Assembly: GCF_032193765.1 (NCBI RefSeq)
Contig: NZ_JAVBIJ010000001.1
Span: forward strand, 1,178,001 to 1,242,000
Direction: 5' to 3'
Length of the DNA stretch: 64,000 nucleotides
Source of the DNA: Rhodoferax potami
GTDB taxonomy: Bacteria; Pseudomonadota; Gammaproteobacteria; Burkholderiales; Burkholderiaceae_C
Shown piece by piece: positions 49,939 through 58,958 of this stretch; within the stretch, counting starts at the first letter, position 1; every line of letters begins with the position of its first letter. A model generated the notes under the pieces. That model was not told the origin of the DNA and did no database searches. It saw nothing but the letters and a program-made list of their open reading frames with translations. A program made the position numbers and the translations under genes.

Positions 49939-51250
49939 ACATTGCCGTTAAGAAAAACAAAAGCTCAATAAAATGGCCGGTACATACTTCGGTGGTCAGA
50001 TAACTGATTCCGAGCAAGGGAATTGTCCAAACTGCGTATGCTCCCCAAAAATCTGTCCTTTTTCTTGCCCTGAAGTAGCTTGCCACAAGGGGAACACAAA
50101 CCATTAACAGCCCTGGAATTCCGAAACCCAGTGCGAAATCCAGCCATCCACTGTGGGTTGAACCTCTATTGTTGCCGTCAGGCTTGTGAAAGTCGCTCCA
50201 CTTTTGGATTGCCAGGGCCCCGAATGAGTGGTCAATGAGCCCGTAGCCCAGGGGATGATCAATCAGTAGTTCGAGTCCGGCTCGTGCCCAAGCTACTCTT
50301 TCATAGGTGCTACCGTTCACAGCTATGCCGTTTCCATTGACTGGGAGTGGCGAGGTCTTGTCTTTCCAGTTGTCATGCTCTTCAATTTTGACGCTGGTCT
50401 TGTAATCAGCCACCAAATTTGACCAAGCCGGATTTGTATCAAGGTGCTTGTTGATGACGTAACCAAATATCAATACACTTACTAAAGTAAAAGCCCCCAA
50501 CTTAGGGAGAGAAACTCTAACTCTTGCCAGATTCTTGAGGGCCGCAAAGAAAGCAACACCGAGCAGCAAGGCAAACATCGCGAAACCGTTTTTTGTGTTC
50601 GCGAAATAAAACATTAGTAGAGTTGCTAGTAACCCAATAAAGCTATACGCATACCAGACTTGCCGCTCTTTGCCTTGTAGCGCGTCCAGTGCTTTGATGA
50701 GCATGACGGAAATTAGAAGCCCACCAAAAATGACCAATGGTGTTTTGCCAAGATAGGGCGTCATGTAAAAATCCGAATGGATCCACTGCCCCGTCTGAAA
50801 GCCTTCAAAAATATATCGGACGCAAAATATGCCGGTCGTACCAGCTATGCCCCATATGAGAACCGGTTCCTGTATCTTCTGTAACTTCGGAGAGAGGTGT
50901 ATCTTAGGGGCACTGAGCACAATGCCAAGAGCGAGACCTATTATCGAAGCCAAGAAATTTCTTAACCAGTCTCCCGTTAGTTCTTTCCATTGCTCGGCCA
51001 AGTGATTACTCGGTATCAACAAGTGAAATAAGAGCCAAATGAAAAAATAAAAGAAAAAATAAATCGGCCAAGCTTGGCGTGAATTGAAGATATGACGATT
51101 TGGCAGTAATATGAATGCTGCAGCAATAAAACCCGTAAGCAGCATTAAATGACGAGCCCCCATAGTATTCGGCAAGGGCCAAATTGCTAAAAGAATAGCT
51201 GCCGAAAAAACTAATACTGTCCCTGATTTTTTTGTGGTGATCATAGTCAT
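49883..51250 (-). CDS. O-antigen ligase/polymerase-like membrane protein (WaaL/Wzy)
   Basis: A 455-residue polytopic protein with about eleven hydrophobic segments. The large periplasmic loop region has YERVAWARAGLELLIDHPLG and then NRGSTHSGWLDFALGFGIPG, the R-x7-G-x9-P-x-G plus H-x-x-x-L pattern of the O-antigen ligase superfamily. It could join O-antigen to core (WaaL) or polymerise repeat units (Wzy); the text does not decide. ATGs at 51250 and 51244 are both possible starts, 8 and 14 bp after the preceding gene. Clearly AT-richer than flanking genes. Confidence 0.75.
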   Translation of the reverse strand: MTMITTKKSGTVLVFSAAILLAIWPLPNTMGARHLMLLTGFIAAAFILLPNRHIFNSRQAWPIYFFFYFFIWLLFHLLIPSNHLAEQWKELTGDWLRNFLASIIGLALGIVLSAPKIHLSPKLQKIQEPVLIWGIAGTTGIFCVRYIFEGFQTGQWIHSDFYMTPYLGKTPLVIFGGLLISVMLIKALDALQGKERQVWYAYSFIGLLATLLMFYFANTKNGFAMFALLLGVAFFAALKNLARVRVSLPKLGAFTLVSVLIFGYVINKHLDTNPAWSNLVADYKTSVKIEEHDNWKDKTSPLPVNGNGIAVNGSTYERVAWARAGLELLIDHPLGYGLIDHSFGALAIQKWSDFHKPDGNNRGSTHSGWLDFALGFGIPGLLMVCVPLVASYFRARKRTDFWGAYAVWTIPLLGISYLTTEVCTGHFIELLFFLTAMFSGLTLQNSRGPIGEDVG

Positions 51251-51258
51251 GATGCGGT

Positions 51259-52146
51259 TTACGTGCGTCCCAGTGATCGCCTTAAACGACGGCCAAGTCT
51301 GGATGCCAGATTGCCCCCTTCGCTTGGCCAATCCATTTCCCGTTCCCAGGCGGACTGATAAGTCACTCCACAATAAAATTGGGCCAGGTCTTCTTCTACC
51401 AAGCCTTCAGCGCGGTCTCTCCGCAGCTGCCAAGCATAGGCGTACATCTTAAAGAACGGCTGTGAAGGCAAAAGCTTGATCGCACCATACTTGAGTAGTG
51501 CCTCACCATACCAACGCATTTCAATTGGATGCTCCACGATGAGCTGAGCAAAACTCGTACCGCGCGGTTTAATAAAATTCTCGTCGAGACTCATCCAGAC
51601 ATCACGATGCCATACAGGGCAATTGGGCCCAAAGTTGTAATGCTTGCCAGCTCTTTCAAAAGCCCGCTGAACTTGAACAGATTCTTTATTAAAGTCGTCA
51701 ATGATTTTTTGCTTGCGCAAGGATGCAGCGGGTAGAAGTATCTCGCGACATTCGTCGACTATCGTGTATGGGGTGTCTGAAGTGTTCAGAAATTCACTCA
51801 GATGGAATGGTCTGATGAATTGACAATCCGAGTCCAAACACAAATAGGCTTCTGCAAGTCCTAGGCGCCAAAACTCTGATTTAATAATTTGTTGTGACAG
51901 ATGCCCCGGGATGGCATTCACCTTGTCCAGGCTGTGCACTGGATTGCTCAGAATTATCTCCTCGTCAGTGATGAGTTTGACACTCAAACCAGAGAGGTAT
52001 TCCCTAAATATCGGCAGGTCTGCTTGCGGGCAAGAAATATAAAATTGAATTTTATCTACGTTATATTTCTCCACTGTCAGCGCCAAACGCTTTGCACGCT
52101 TGACATCGACTCGGTAACTCTTGCAGTAGAGAGCAAATGTAATCAC
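51259..52146 (-). CDS. Putative glycosyltransferase-like protein with DxD motif (DUF6492-like)
   Basis: A 295-residue protein. The YLCLDSDCQFIRPF segment (DSD) has the look of a GT-A metal-binding DxD site, flanked by LSQQIIKSEFWRLGLAEAYL and YTIVDECREILLP. FNFGPNC-like text (YNFGPNCPVWHRDVWMSL) and the C-terminal Arg-rich end are recognisable in DUF6492 proteins, which are found in polysaccharide loci. Activity is not shown. A GTG at 52146 overlaps the deacetylase stop as GTGA. Confidence 0.6.
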   Translation of the reverse strand: MITFALYCKSYRVDVKRAKRLALTVEKYNVDKIQFYISCPQADLPIFREYLSGLSVKLITDEEIILSNPVHSLDKVNAIPGHLSQQIIKSEFWRLGLAEAYLCLDSDCQFIRPFHLSEFLNTSDTPYTIVDECREILLPAASLRKQKIIDDFNKESVQVQRAFERAGKHYNFGPNCPVWHRDVWMSLDENFIKPRGTSFAQLIVEHPIEMRWYGEALLKYGAIKLLPSQPFFKMYAYAWQLRRDRAEGLVEEDLAQFYCGVTYQSAWEREMDWPSEGGNLASRLGRRLRRSLGRT

Positions 52147-52859
52147 GAGCGGCGGTCCTCGTAAGATGTGGCGATTTTCATGAGAAACTGCAAGGGATTG
52201 GTAGCTCTCGCAATCATGATTCGCTTGAGCGTATAAGGGTTGTCTCCCGCTTGAACACGACCACGACGTGTGCTTGTAGCGGATATATAGCCAGCCTCTC
52301 GCACCATTTTTTCGTGCTCTGTTTGGAACCAGCCGTAGGGATAGCAGAAATGTCTGACTTCCGTTCCCAACATGTGCTCTAACTCCAATTTGGATTGCGT
52401 AATCTGTTTACGCGCCTCATCTTTCGGAAGCTCGGTTAGCTTGGCATGGTTCTGCGTGTGCGAGCCTACATCCATGCCTGCCGCATGCCATGAACGCCAA
52501 TCTTGTTGGGTCATGAGAGATTTTTCAGCAACCTTCCCAGAGTCCCATGAATTAGTACCGCCAATCATGCGACTCACGCCGTAGCATGTTCCCGTGAAAC
52601 CATTGGCTTTTAAAATGGGTAAAGCGTAGGTCAGGTTATTTTGGTATCCATCGTCAAAGGTTATACCAACCACTTTGCCCTTTTTCTCACCTCGTAAATA
52701 GGGCTCTAGGTCCCGCATGGAAAGACCGGTGTATCCCATCAAACGCAGCATCTTCATTTGCCAATTAAATGAGGATGGTGCCACGATCAACCCTCGCAAC
52801 ATAGTTCCGCGAGGGGGAGGCGCATCGATTTGGTGATACATCAAAATAGGTATCTTCAT
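52143..52859 (-). CDS. Polysaccharide deacetylase (NodB homology)
   Basis: A 238-residue carbohydrate esterase 4 enzyme. It begins MKIPILMYHQIDAPPPRG, has the metal/catalytic motif VGITFDDGYQNNLTYALPIL (motif 1, catalytic Asp), MDVGSHTQNHAKLTELPKDE (motif 2, His ligands) and HFCYPYGWFQTEHEKMV (motif 3). No signal peptide is seen. It could deacetylate an LPS or undecaprenyl-linked sugar; location between MsbA and the DxD transferase supports an LPS role. Start and stop both overlap neighbours as 4-bp ATGA/GTGA overlaps. Confidence 0.87.
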   Translation of the reverse strand: MKIPILMYHQIDAPPPRGTMLRGLIVAPSSFNWQMKMLRLMGYTGLSMRDLEPYLRGEKKGKVVGITFDDGYQNNLTYALPILKANGFTGTCYGVSRMIGGTNSWDSGKVAEKSLMTQQDWRSWHAAGMDVGSHTQNHAKLTELPKDEARKQITQSKLELEHMLGTEVRHFCYPYGWFQTEHEKMVREAGYISATSTRRGRVQAGDNPYTLKRIMIARATNPLQFLMKIATSYEDRRS

Positions 52860-54589
52860 GTTTGCAACCTCTGGAGACTGGCGTAATAACCGTTCGCTTG
52901 CACTAGGCTGGAGTGATTGCCGCGTTCCACAATACGCCCTTGATCCATTACAAGAATCAAATCAGCACCTTCAATCGTGCTCAGTCTGTGGGCAACCACC
53001 AATGTCGTTCTGTTGAGCATTAGTGACGCCAAGGCCTCTTGGACCATTCGTTCTGATTCCGTGTCCAGCGCTGATGTCGCCTCGTCAAGAATAAGTATGG
53101 CCGCATTCTTCAAGAGCGCGCGTGCGATCGCAATCCGCTGCCGCTGTCCGCCAGAAAGTATCGCTCCGTTTTCCCCTACGGGAGTATCCAAGCCGTAGGG
53201 AAGCTTTGAAATAAATTCCCAGGCATGTGCAGCTGTCGCAGCCTCACGCACTTGCGCATCACTAGCCTCAGATGCCTCCCCGAAGCTAATATTGGCTCGT
53301 ATCGTGTCATTGAGTAAGACAATATCTTGGCTAACCAAGGCAATATTCTTTCGCAGATTCGGCAACGTCAAATTTGCTATGTCCACGCCGTCGATGGTGA
53401 TTCGCCCCGATATTGGACTGAAAAAGCGCGGAATCAAAGCAGCTAGCGAGCTCTTACCCCCTCCAGAGGCTCCAACCAATGCGACTGTCTGGCCCGGCTT
53501 TGCGGTGAAGCTGATATTTTCCAATGCATTTCTTTCGCTTCCCGGGTATTGAAAGCTTACATTCTCGAACGCCAATTCGCCTCTGGCGGCTGCAAGCGAT
53601 TGCTTTCCAGAGTCGGGTTCTGGTTCTGCATCAAGTACTCCGAACACGCTCTCACACGCGGCAAGGCCTCGTTGCAAGATAGGACTGATGGTTGTGAGTT
53701 GCTTAATAGGTGAAATCAATAACAACATCGCGGTGATAAATGAGACAAAGCCACCCGCTGAATCCCCTGCCTGCCCCATAGACCGGCTAAGCGCCATAAA
53801 AATGATGAAAGCTATGGCGAACGACGCGGCGATATGGGTAATAGGTGTCAGAGCAGATGCCGGCACAGCTTCGCGCATCATGCTCCGCCGGAAGCTTTCG
53901 GTGACACGATGGAATCTGGCTCTTTGTTGCTCTTGCCCGCCGTACACCTTGATTACTCTGTTGGCAGCAGTTGTTTCTTCCACGGTATGGGCGATCGCAC
54001 GTAAGGACTCGAGACTGGCCTTGCTCGCTTTCCTGATGCGCTTTCCAAAGCTTTGAATGAGGATCGCGATGATGGGGCCAACCGTCAAGGTAACCAGAGT
54101 GAGCCTCCAGTCTAGGTAAAGCAGGTAGCTGAGAAGCGCGATGGCGGTTAACGACTCTCTCAATGCAGTCACCAAAACATTGGTTGCCGCTTGGTTGATG
54201 TTGTCCACGTCGTAGAGCAAACGCGATATCCAGCGAGACGCCGGCTCAGACTGGAAAACCTGCGTTGGCGCACTCAAGAGCTTGTCAAACATGGCGCGTC
54301 GCAGATCGACAACCAAACGCGTCGACACCCACGTCATCAGGTAGTTCGTAACAAAAGACAAAAGGCCACGTACGACGAACAGCAGCACAATGCTCGCCGG
54401 AATAAGCCACACCATTTTTTTGTCTGCTGTTTGAAACCCTGAGTCCAGCAGGTACTTCATGATGGCGGGAAACATTGGCTCCGTTGCCGCAGTGCACACC
54501 ATGCAAGCTACAGCGATCGAAAAGGCTTTCCAGTAGGGCTTCAGAAAGCCCATCAGCCGGATGTAGAGCGCCCGGTCTTCCTTATTCAT
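52856..54589 (-). CDS. msbA: Lipid A/LPS export ABC transporter MsbA
   Basis: A 577-residue half transporter with six membrane helices fused to an ATPase. The nucleotide-binding domain has Walker A VALVGASGGGKSSLAALIPR, the Q-loop IALVSQDIVLLNDTIRANIS, the signature LSGGQRQRIAIARALLK, Walker B ILILDEATSALD and the H-loop VVAHRLSTI. The 577-residue form from the ATG at 54589 (MNKEDRALY) matches MsbA length. It overlaps the upstream WaaE-like gene by 8 bp. MsbA flips core-lipid A; substrate follows from the neighbouring LPS genes. Confidence 0.92.
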   Translation of the reverse strand: MNKEDRALYIRLMGFLKPYWKAFSIAVACMVCTAATEPMFPAIMKYLLDSGFQTADKKMVWLIPASIVLLFVVRGLLSFVTNYLMTWVSTRLVVDLRRAMFDKLLSAPTQVFQSEPASRWISRLLYDVDNINQAATNVLVTALRESLTAIALLSYLLYLDWRLTLVTLTVGPIIAILIQSFGKRIRKASKASLESLRAIAHTVEETTAANRVIKVYGGQEQQRARFHRVTESFRRSMMREAVPASALTPITHIAASFAIAFIIFMALSRSMGQAGDSAGGFVSFITAMLLLISPIKQLTTISPILQRGLAACESVFGVLDAEPEPDSGKQSLAAARGELAFENVSFQYPGSERNALENISFTAKPGQTVALVGASGGGKSSLAALIPRFFSPISGRITIDGVDIANLTLPNLRKNIALVSQDIVLLNDTIRANISFGEASEASDAQVREAATAAHAWEFISKLPYGLDTPVGENGAILSGGQRQRIAIARALLKNAAILILDEATSALDTESERMVQEALASLMLNRTTLVVAHRLSTIEGADLILVMDQGRIVERGNHSSLVQANGYYASLQRLQT

Positions 54590-55376
54590 TGCTAGTCCGA
54601 TCGCTTGCCGCAGGCGCCTTCCAACGTTCACCTTGCTGAAGTTCAATCGCTTTCACGTACCTAAAGAATGTGCCCTCAAAATTGCCAAGCGCAATGACGA
54701 AACCCGCCCAACCATCCAGAAAGCCCTTTTTAAAGAAGAAGTGCTTTACGAATGCCCAAATTCCATGACTGAGTGCGGTAAACATGGTGATCTTCTTGTG
54801 CTTGATCTTCTCAGCACCTAGGCTTGAGTATCGATTGGCCTTGTGCATTACCTCCGCCATGTTCTTGAATGGGAACTGCCAAATTTCTTGCACCATATGT
54901 CCAATGGGCTTATTCGAATGAAGCACATATCCTTCATGAACAGGCTTCATGTCGTAACTCATGGTTCCTCGACGGAACAACTGCGGCTGACGGTAATTGG
55001 GATACCAGCCCGAGTGCTTGATCCACTTTCCCATAAAGTAATTGCGGCGGGGCGTGTGATAAACGTCGAGCGCTTGGGGGCTATTGATGAGCGAATGAAT
55101 TTCTTGGGCGGCTTGTGGTGTGCAACGTTCATCAGCATCCAGGCTGAAAATCCAGTCCTTGGTACACGCTGCAATGGCTTGGTTGCGCAGGTCGCCAAAT
55201 CCCTTGAATTCGACTTGGACCACCCGCGCGCCCAGACTCTGGGCCAACTCGGCGGTACCGTCGGTACTATTTGAGTCCACTAGGATGACCTCATCTGCCC
55301 AAGAAACACTCTCTATCGCTGGTTGCACTTTTGCCACTTCGTTGTAGGCAATGATGTAGACGGAGATGGTCGGCAT
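54582..55376 (-). CDS. WaaE/KdtX-type LPS core glycosyltransferase (GT2)
   Basis: A 264-residue GT2 enzyme with ISVYIIAYNEVAKVQPAIES, WADEVILVDSNSTDGTAELA and the DxD in WIFSLDADERCTPQAAQEI, plus GKWIKHSGWYPNYRQPQLFR and HEGYVLHSNKPIGHM. This extended pattern matches WaaE/LgtF-like core glucosyltransferases, which add a beta-1,4-glucose to heptose I. The sugar and linkage are inferred from the family. It heads the coupled minus-strand unit with msbA, the deacetylase, the DxD transferase and the ligase-like gene, diverging from a GT2 on the plus strand. Confidence 0.88.
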   Translation of the reverse strand: MPTISVYIIAYNEVAKVQPAIESVSWADEVILVDSNSTDGTAELAQSLGARVVQVEFKGFGDLRNQAIAACTKDWIFSLDADERCTPQAAQEIHSLINSPQALDVYHTPRRNYFMGKWIKHSGWYPNYRQPQLFRRGTMSYDMKPVHEGYVLHSNKPIGHMVQEIWQFPFKNMAEVMHKANRYSSLGAEKIKHKKITMFTALSHGIWAFVKHFFFKKGFLDGWAGFVIALGNFEGTFFRYVKAIELQQGERWKAPAASDRTSNE

Positions 55377-55470
55377 GGGGTGATAACATCCAAAAGGTTC
55401 GGCCCTCTCCTGAGCATCGACATGCGGTCTGTTTGCGGCTGTACGAGAGGGCGGCTTAGTCTAGTCGAAA

Positions 55471-56325
55471 ATGTCCTGCGCAGACCTTATCTCTATCGTC
55501 ATCACCACCTACAACCGGAGCGACGCGCTCGCCTGTGTTGTTGGCGCTCTAGAGCATCAGTTTGATAAAAACTTTGAAGTGATCATCGCCGACGATGGAT
55601 CAACTCCCGGCCATCAAGCGCGAATCCATGAGCTGCAAGCAAGCGCGTCTTTCCCTTTGACCCACGTATGGCACCCTGATGTGGGCTTCACAGCTGCCAA
55701 GGCCCGCAACTTGGGTGTCGCAGCTTCTTCAGGAAGTTATTTGATACTTCTCGACGGAGACTGCGTGCCCGAAGTGGATTTCGTCGCCCGGCACCGATCT
55801 CTCGCGCAAAAGAATTGCTTTGTAAATGGAAGCAGGGTTCTGCTAAGTGAGGCATTCACGCGCAAGGTCCTAAGCAGCGAAGCCGCAGTGATCGACCAGT
55901 CTTGGCCTACTTGGATGGGCCGGCGTGTCCGGGGTGAGAGCAGCAAGCTTGGTGCCAAACTCCGTTTGCCGGATTTTCCATCAAGACTCCAGCGCTCGTT
56001 CAAGTGGAAAGCAATCCGCAGTTGCAACATGGCACTATCTAAGTCTGACTACATTGCGGTCAATGGCTTTGATGAAACATTTGTAGGGTGGGGGCACGAA
56101 GACGCCGATTTCGTTCTTCGTCTCCATAACGCGGGCTTGTGCCGCAAAAACGGCTTCTGGTCGACTGAGGTCTATCACCTATGGCATCGAGAGAGCAGTC
56201 GGGACATGGAAAACGTGAATGCCCGCTTGGTTCGGGAACGAATTTCAACAAAACAAATCAGAGCATCCATTGGTTACCAAGAGAGCCTAGGCGCCTCTGA
56301 AGTCCGTGTGACACAGCAACGATAA
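55471..56325 (+). CDS. GT2 glycosyltransferase with a chondroitin-synthase-like C-terminal motif
   Basis: A 284-residue enzyme. N-terminal GT-A elements are [39 protein letters not shown] and [19 protein letters not shown] (DGD). The C-terminal [20 protein letters not shown] and following NAGLCRKNG match the galactosyltransferase-type (Glyco_transf_7C) motif seen in chondroitin-polymerase-like and many polysaccharide GTs. The donor is unknown. Its promoter region faces the divergent WaaE-like gene; tolB follows 8 bp after its stop. Confidence 0.85.
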   Translation: MSCADLISIVITTYNRSDALACVVGALEHQFDKNFEVIIADDGSTPGHQARIHELQASASFPLTHVWHPDVGFTAAKARNLGVAASSGSYLILLDGDCVPEVDFVARHRSLAQKNCFVNGSRVLLSEAFTRKVLSSEAAVIDQSWPTWMGRRVRGESSKLGAKLRLPDFPSRLQRSFKWKAIRSCNMALSKSDYIAVNGFDETFVGWGHEDADFVLRLHNAGLCRKNGFWSTEVYHLWHRESSRDMENVNARLVRERISTKQIRASIGYQESLGASEVRVTQQR

Positions 56326-56333
56326 TCTACGTA

Positions 56334-57593
56334 ATGAAAAAATTTTTGGCGTCCTGTATGTTGGGTTTGCTGGCTTTGCAAGCGCAAGCCCAGTTTAGAG
56401 TTGAAGTATCCGGAGTTGGTCTGACTCAGATACCGGTTGCGATTTCCAGTTTCCGGGGTGACGATCAGTCGCCCCAAAAGATTGCTGCCATTGTTCAGGC
56501 GGACCTGGAGCGTAGCGGGCAATTCAAACCGCTCGATACAGCACCCGGGCTGGATGAGACTGCAAGACCTGATCTGTCCGCCATCCGTCTTCGAGGCGCT
56601 GATGCGTTAGTCGCCGGAAGCGTCTCCCGATTGGCCGACGGCCGGTACGACGTGAGGTTCAGGCTGTGGGACACGGTTCGGAATCAGGATCTCGGTGGCC
56701 AGAGTCATGCAGTCCCCGCGGGAGATCTGCGACTGACAGCCCACCGGATTGCCGACTTTGTTTACGAACGGCTCACAGGCGATAAAGGGATTTTTTCCAC
56801 ACGACTGACATACGTAACCAAAGCTGGGTCTAACTATCGCCTGTGGGTTGCTGATGCCGACGGAGAGAATGCGCAACCTGCATTCAGTAGCCCAGAGCCA
56901 ATCATTTCCCCGGCTTGGGCGCCTAATGGAAATCAACTTGCCTATGTTTCATTCGAAGCCCGGAAGCCAGTGGTTTACGTACAAGATATAGATTCCGGCA
57001 AACGCAGGTTGGTAGCAAGCTTCAAGGGCTCCAACAGTGCACCGGCATGGGCTCCTGATGGGAGCTCCATCGCATTAACGCTCAGTCGTGACGGCGGCTC
57101 GCAACTGTTCGTTATGGATGCCCGTGGCGGAGAGCCACGCCGCCTGATGCAGTCTTCGGCCATCGATACGGAGCCGGTTTACTCCCCGGATGGCAAAAGC
57201 ATTTATTTCGTCAGCGACCGTGGCGGTGCCCCTCAGATCTACAGGGTGGGTGTGACCGGCGGCAATGCCGAGCGGATTACTTTCTCCGGCAATTACAACA
57301 TCTCGCCGGCGGTGAGTCCTGATGGAAAGTGGCTTGCCTATATTTCGCGGGTAAGCGGTGCCTTCAAGCTGCACGTCATGGACCTTGCGTCCGGCACCGC
57401 AGTGGCCATCACCGATACGACCGCCGACGAGAGTCCTAGCTTTTCGCCGAATAGCAGGATGGTGATTTACGCCACCCTTATGCAAGGAAAAGAGGCCTTG
57501 ATGACAGCGTCTTTGGACGGCCGTATCAAGGCTCGACTTGCCGGTCAATCCGGTGACATACGGGAGCCCGATTGGGGTCCCGCACAGAAATAA
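56334..57593 (+). CDS. tolB: Tol-Pal system beta-propeller protein TolB
   Basis: A 419-residue periplasmic protein. A signal peptide ([20 protein letters not shown]) is followed by an N-terminal alpha/beta domain and a six-bladed propeller with the repeated PDG motif ([52 protein letters not shown]). TolB binds Pal and colicins and helps coordinate outer-membrane constriction at division. It is followed by pal and cpoB, but tolQ, tolR and tolA are not within this window; a glycosyltransferase gene lies 8 bp upstream instead. Confidence 0.95.
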   Translation: MKKFLASCMLGLLALQAQAQFRVEVSGVGLTQIPVAISSFRGDDQSPQKIAAIVQADLERSGQFKPLDTAPGLDETARPDLSAIRLRGADALVAGSVSRLADGRYDVRFRLWDTVRNQDLGGQSHAVPAGDLRLTAHRIADFVYERLTGDKGIFSTRLTYVTKAGSNYRLWVADADGENAQPAFSSPEPIISPAWAPNGNQLAYVSFEARKPVVYVQDIDSGKRRLVASFKGSNSAPAWAPDGSSIALTLSRDGGSQLFVMDARGGEPRRLMQSSAIDTEPVYSPDGKSIYFVSDRGGAPQIYRVGVTGGNAERITFSGNYNISPAVSPDGKWLAYISRVSGAFKLHVMDLASGTAVAITDTTADESPSFSPNSRMVIYATLMQGKEALMTASLDGRIKARLAGQSGDIREPDWGPAQK

Positions 57594-57618
57594 ACATTAA
57601 TTTACTTGGAGAGAGCAG

Positions 57619-58161
57619 ATGAAGAAGTTTGTATTGGTAGTTTCCGTGGCCGCAGTTTTGAGTGCTTGCGGTTCATCCGTGAAGCTGGACAACGTTCCCG
57701 TGGAAGACAAAAGCGGTCAGGCGGTTAATGCGGGTGGCATGGCAGCACAAGCCGGCGATGGCTCTGGTGTGTCAAAGAGCGCAGTTGCCAGTGTTGAGCT
57801 CGACAAATCCAAACAAGACCCGGCCTTGAGCGCAGCGCAAAGAACCGTCTACTTTGACTATGACAGCTTCGTGATCCGCGCTGAATTTCAGTCCACATTG
57901 GAATCACACGCTCGCTATTTGAAAGCCGACAAGTCACGCAAAGTGAACCTGGAAGGCCATACCGATGAGCGCGGTGGACGTGAATACAACCTCGCATTGG
58001 GGCAAAAGCGGGCGGACGCAGTGCGCAAAGCGCTGTCCCTGCTGGGCGTTGCGGAATCCCAGATGGAATCCGTCAGTTTCGGCAAAGAGAAACCTGCTGT
58101 GACCGGCAATACAGAGGCTGCCCTCGAGAAGAACCGCCGCGCTGAATTCAGCTACCGTTAA
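57619..58161 (+). CDS. pal: Peptidoglycan-associated lipoprotein Pal
   Basis: A 180-residue outer-membrane lipoprotein. The lipobox is in VSVAAVLSACGSS; the linker is followed by an OmpA-like C-terminal domain with TVYFDYDSFVIRAEFQSTL, the diaminopimelate-binding VNLEGHTDERGGREYNLAL and GQKRADAVRKAL. Pal ties the outer membrane to peptidoglycan and is bound by TolB. It overlaps cpoB by one base. Confidence 0.96.
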   Translation: MKKFVLVVSVAAVLSACGSSVKLDNVPVEDKSGQAVNAGGMAAQAGDGSGVSKSAVASVELDKSKQDPALSAAQRTVYFDYDSFVIRAEFQSTLESHARYLKADKSRKVNLEGHTDERGGREYNLALGQKRADAVRKALSLLGVAESQMESVSFGKEKPAVTGNTEAALEKNRRAEFSYR

Positions 58162-58958
58162 TGCCGACCATGCGTTTACCGGTTCACCGATTGCGAGCAA
58201 CAGCCCTGGCCCTGACGATTGTTTGTGGCGTAGGTCCTGCTGCAGCGGGCTTGTTTGACGATGATGAAGCGCGCCGCGCCATCCTCGATTTGCGACAAAA
58301 AATCGAGGCCGTGCGCGCCGACTCAGAGCAAAAGTCAGCGGACCTCCAAAGACTGATGGCCGAAGAGTCTGCTCAACTTCGCCGGTCTCTGGTGGAGTTG
58401 CAGAATCAGCTAGAGACAAGCCGGGTAGAAAATGCCCGTCTGCGCGGGCAGGTCGAGCAGCTCACCAAGGATGTGGCTGATGTCCAGCGCAAGCAAAAGG
58501 ACTCTGCCCAGTCTTGGGAAGACCGTTTGCGCAAGCTGGAGCCGATGAAAATCAGCTGGGAAGGCCGTGATTTTCTGGTGGAGGTAGCGGAAAAACGGGA
58601 CTTTGACGCCGCACTGGCCGTCTTTAGAAAAGGCGACTTCGCGGTTGCCGAGTCTTTGTTTTCGGATTTTTTAATTCGATACACGAACTCCGGCTTCCGT
58701 CCGTCGGCTCTTTATTGGACGGGTAGTGCTCAGTACGCGACCAAGGACTACAAGAACGCCCTGACCAACTTCCGCTTGCTGGTCCAACAGTCGCCAGACC
58801 ACCAGCGTGCGCCTGAGGCACTTTTGGCACTTGCCAATTGTCTTCTTGAGCTAAAAGATGCCAAGGGCGGTAAGAAGACTCTCGAAGAGTTGCTCAGCAC
58901 TTACCCTTCGTCCGAAGCTGCATCTGCTGCTAAAGATCGTTTGGCTCGGTTGAAGTGA
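58161..58958 (+). CDS. cpoB: Cell division coordinator CpoB (YbgF)
   Basis: A 265-residue periplasmic protein with a signal peptide (about residues 1-28), an N-terminal coiled-coil trimerisation region (residues about 40-110, LRQKIEAVRADSEQKSADLQ) and C-terminal TPR repeats (SALYWTGSAQYATKDYKNAL, YKNALTNFRLLVQQSPDHQR). CpoB links Tol-Pal with PBP1B during constriction. It starts one base inside the pal stop. Confidence 0.93.
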   Translation: MPTMRLPVHRLRATALALTIVCGVGPAAAGLFDDDEARRAILDLRQKIEAVRADSEQKSADLQRLMAEESAQLRRSLVELQNQLETSRVENARLRGQVEQLTKDVADVQRKQKDSAQSWEDRLRKLEPMKISWEGRDFLVEVAEKRDFDAALAVFRKGDFAVAESLFSDFLIRYTNSGFRPSALYWTGSAQYATKDYKNALTNFRLLVQQSPDHQRAPEALLALANCLLELKDAKGGKKTLEELLSTYPSSEAASAAKDRLARLK

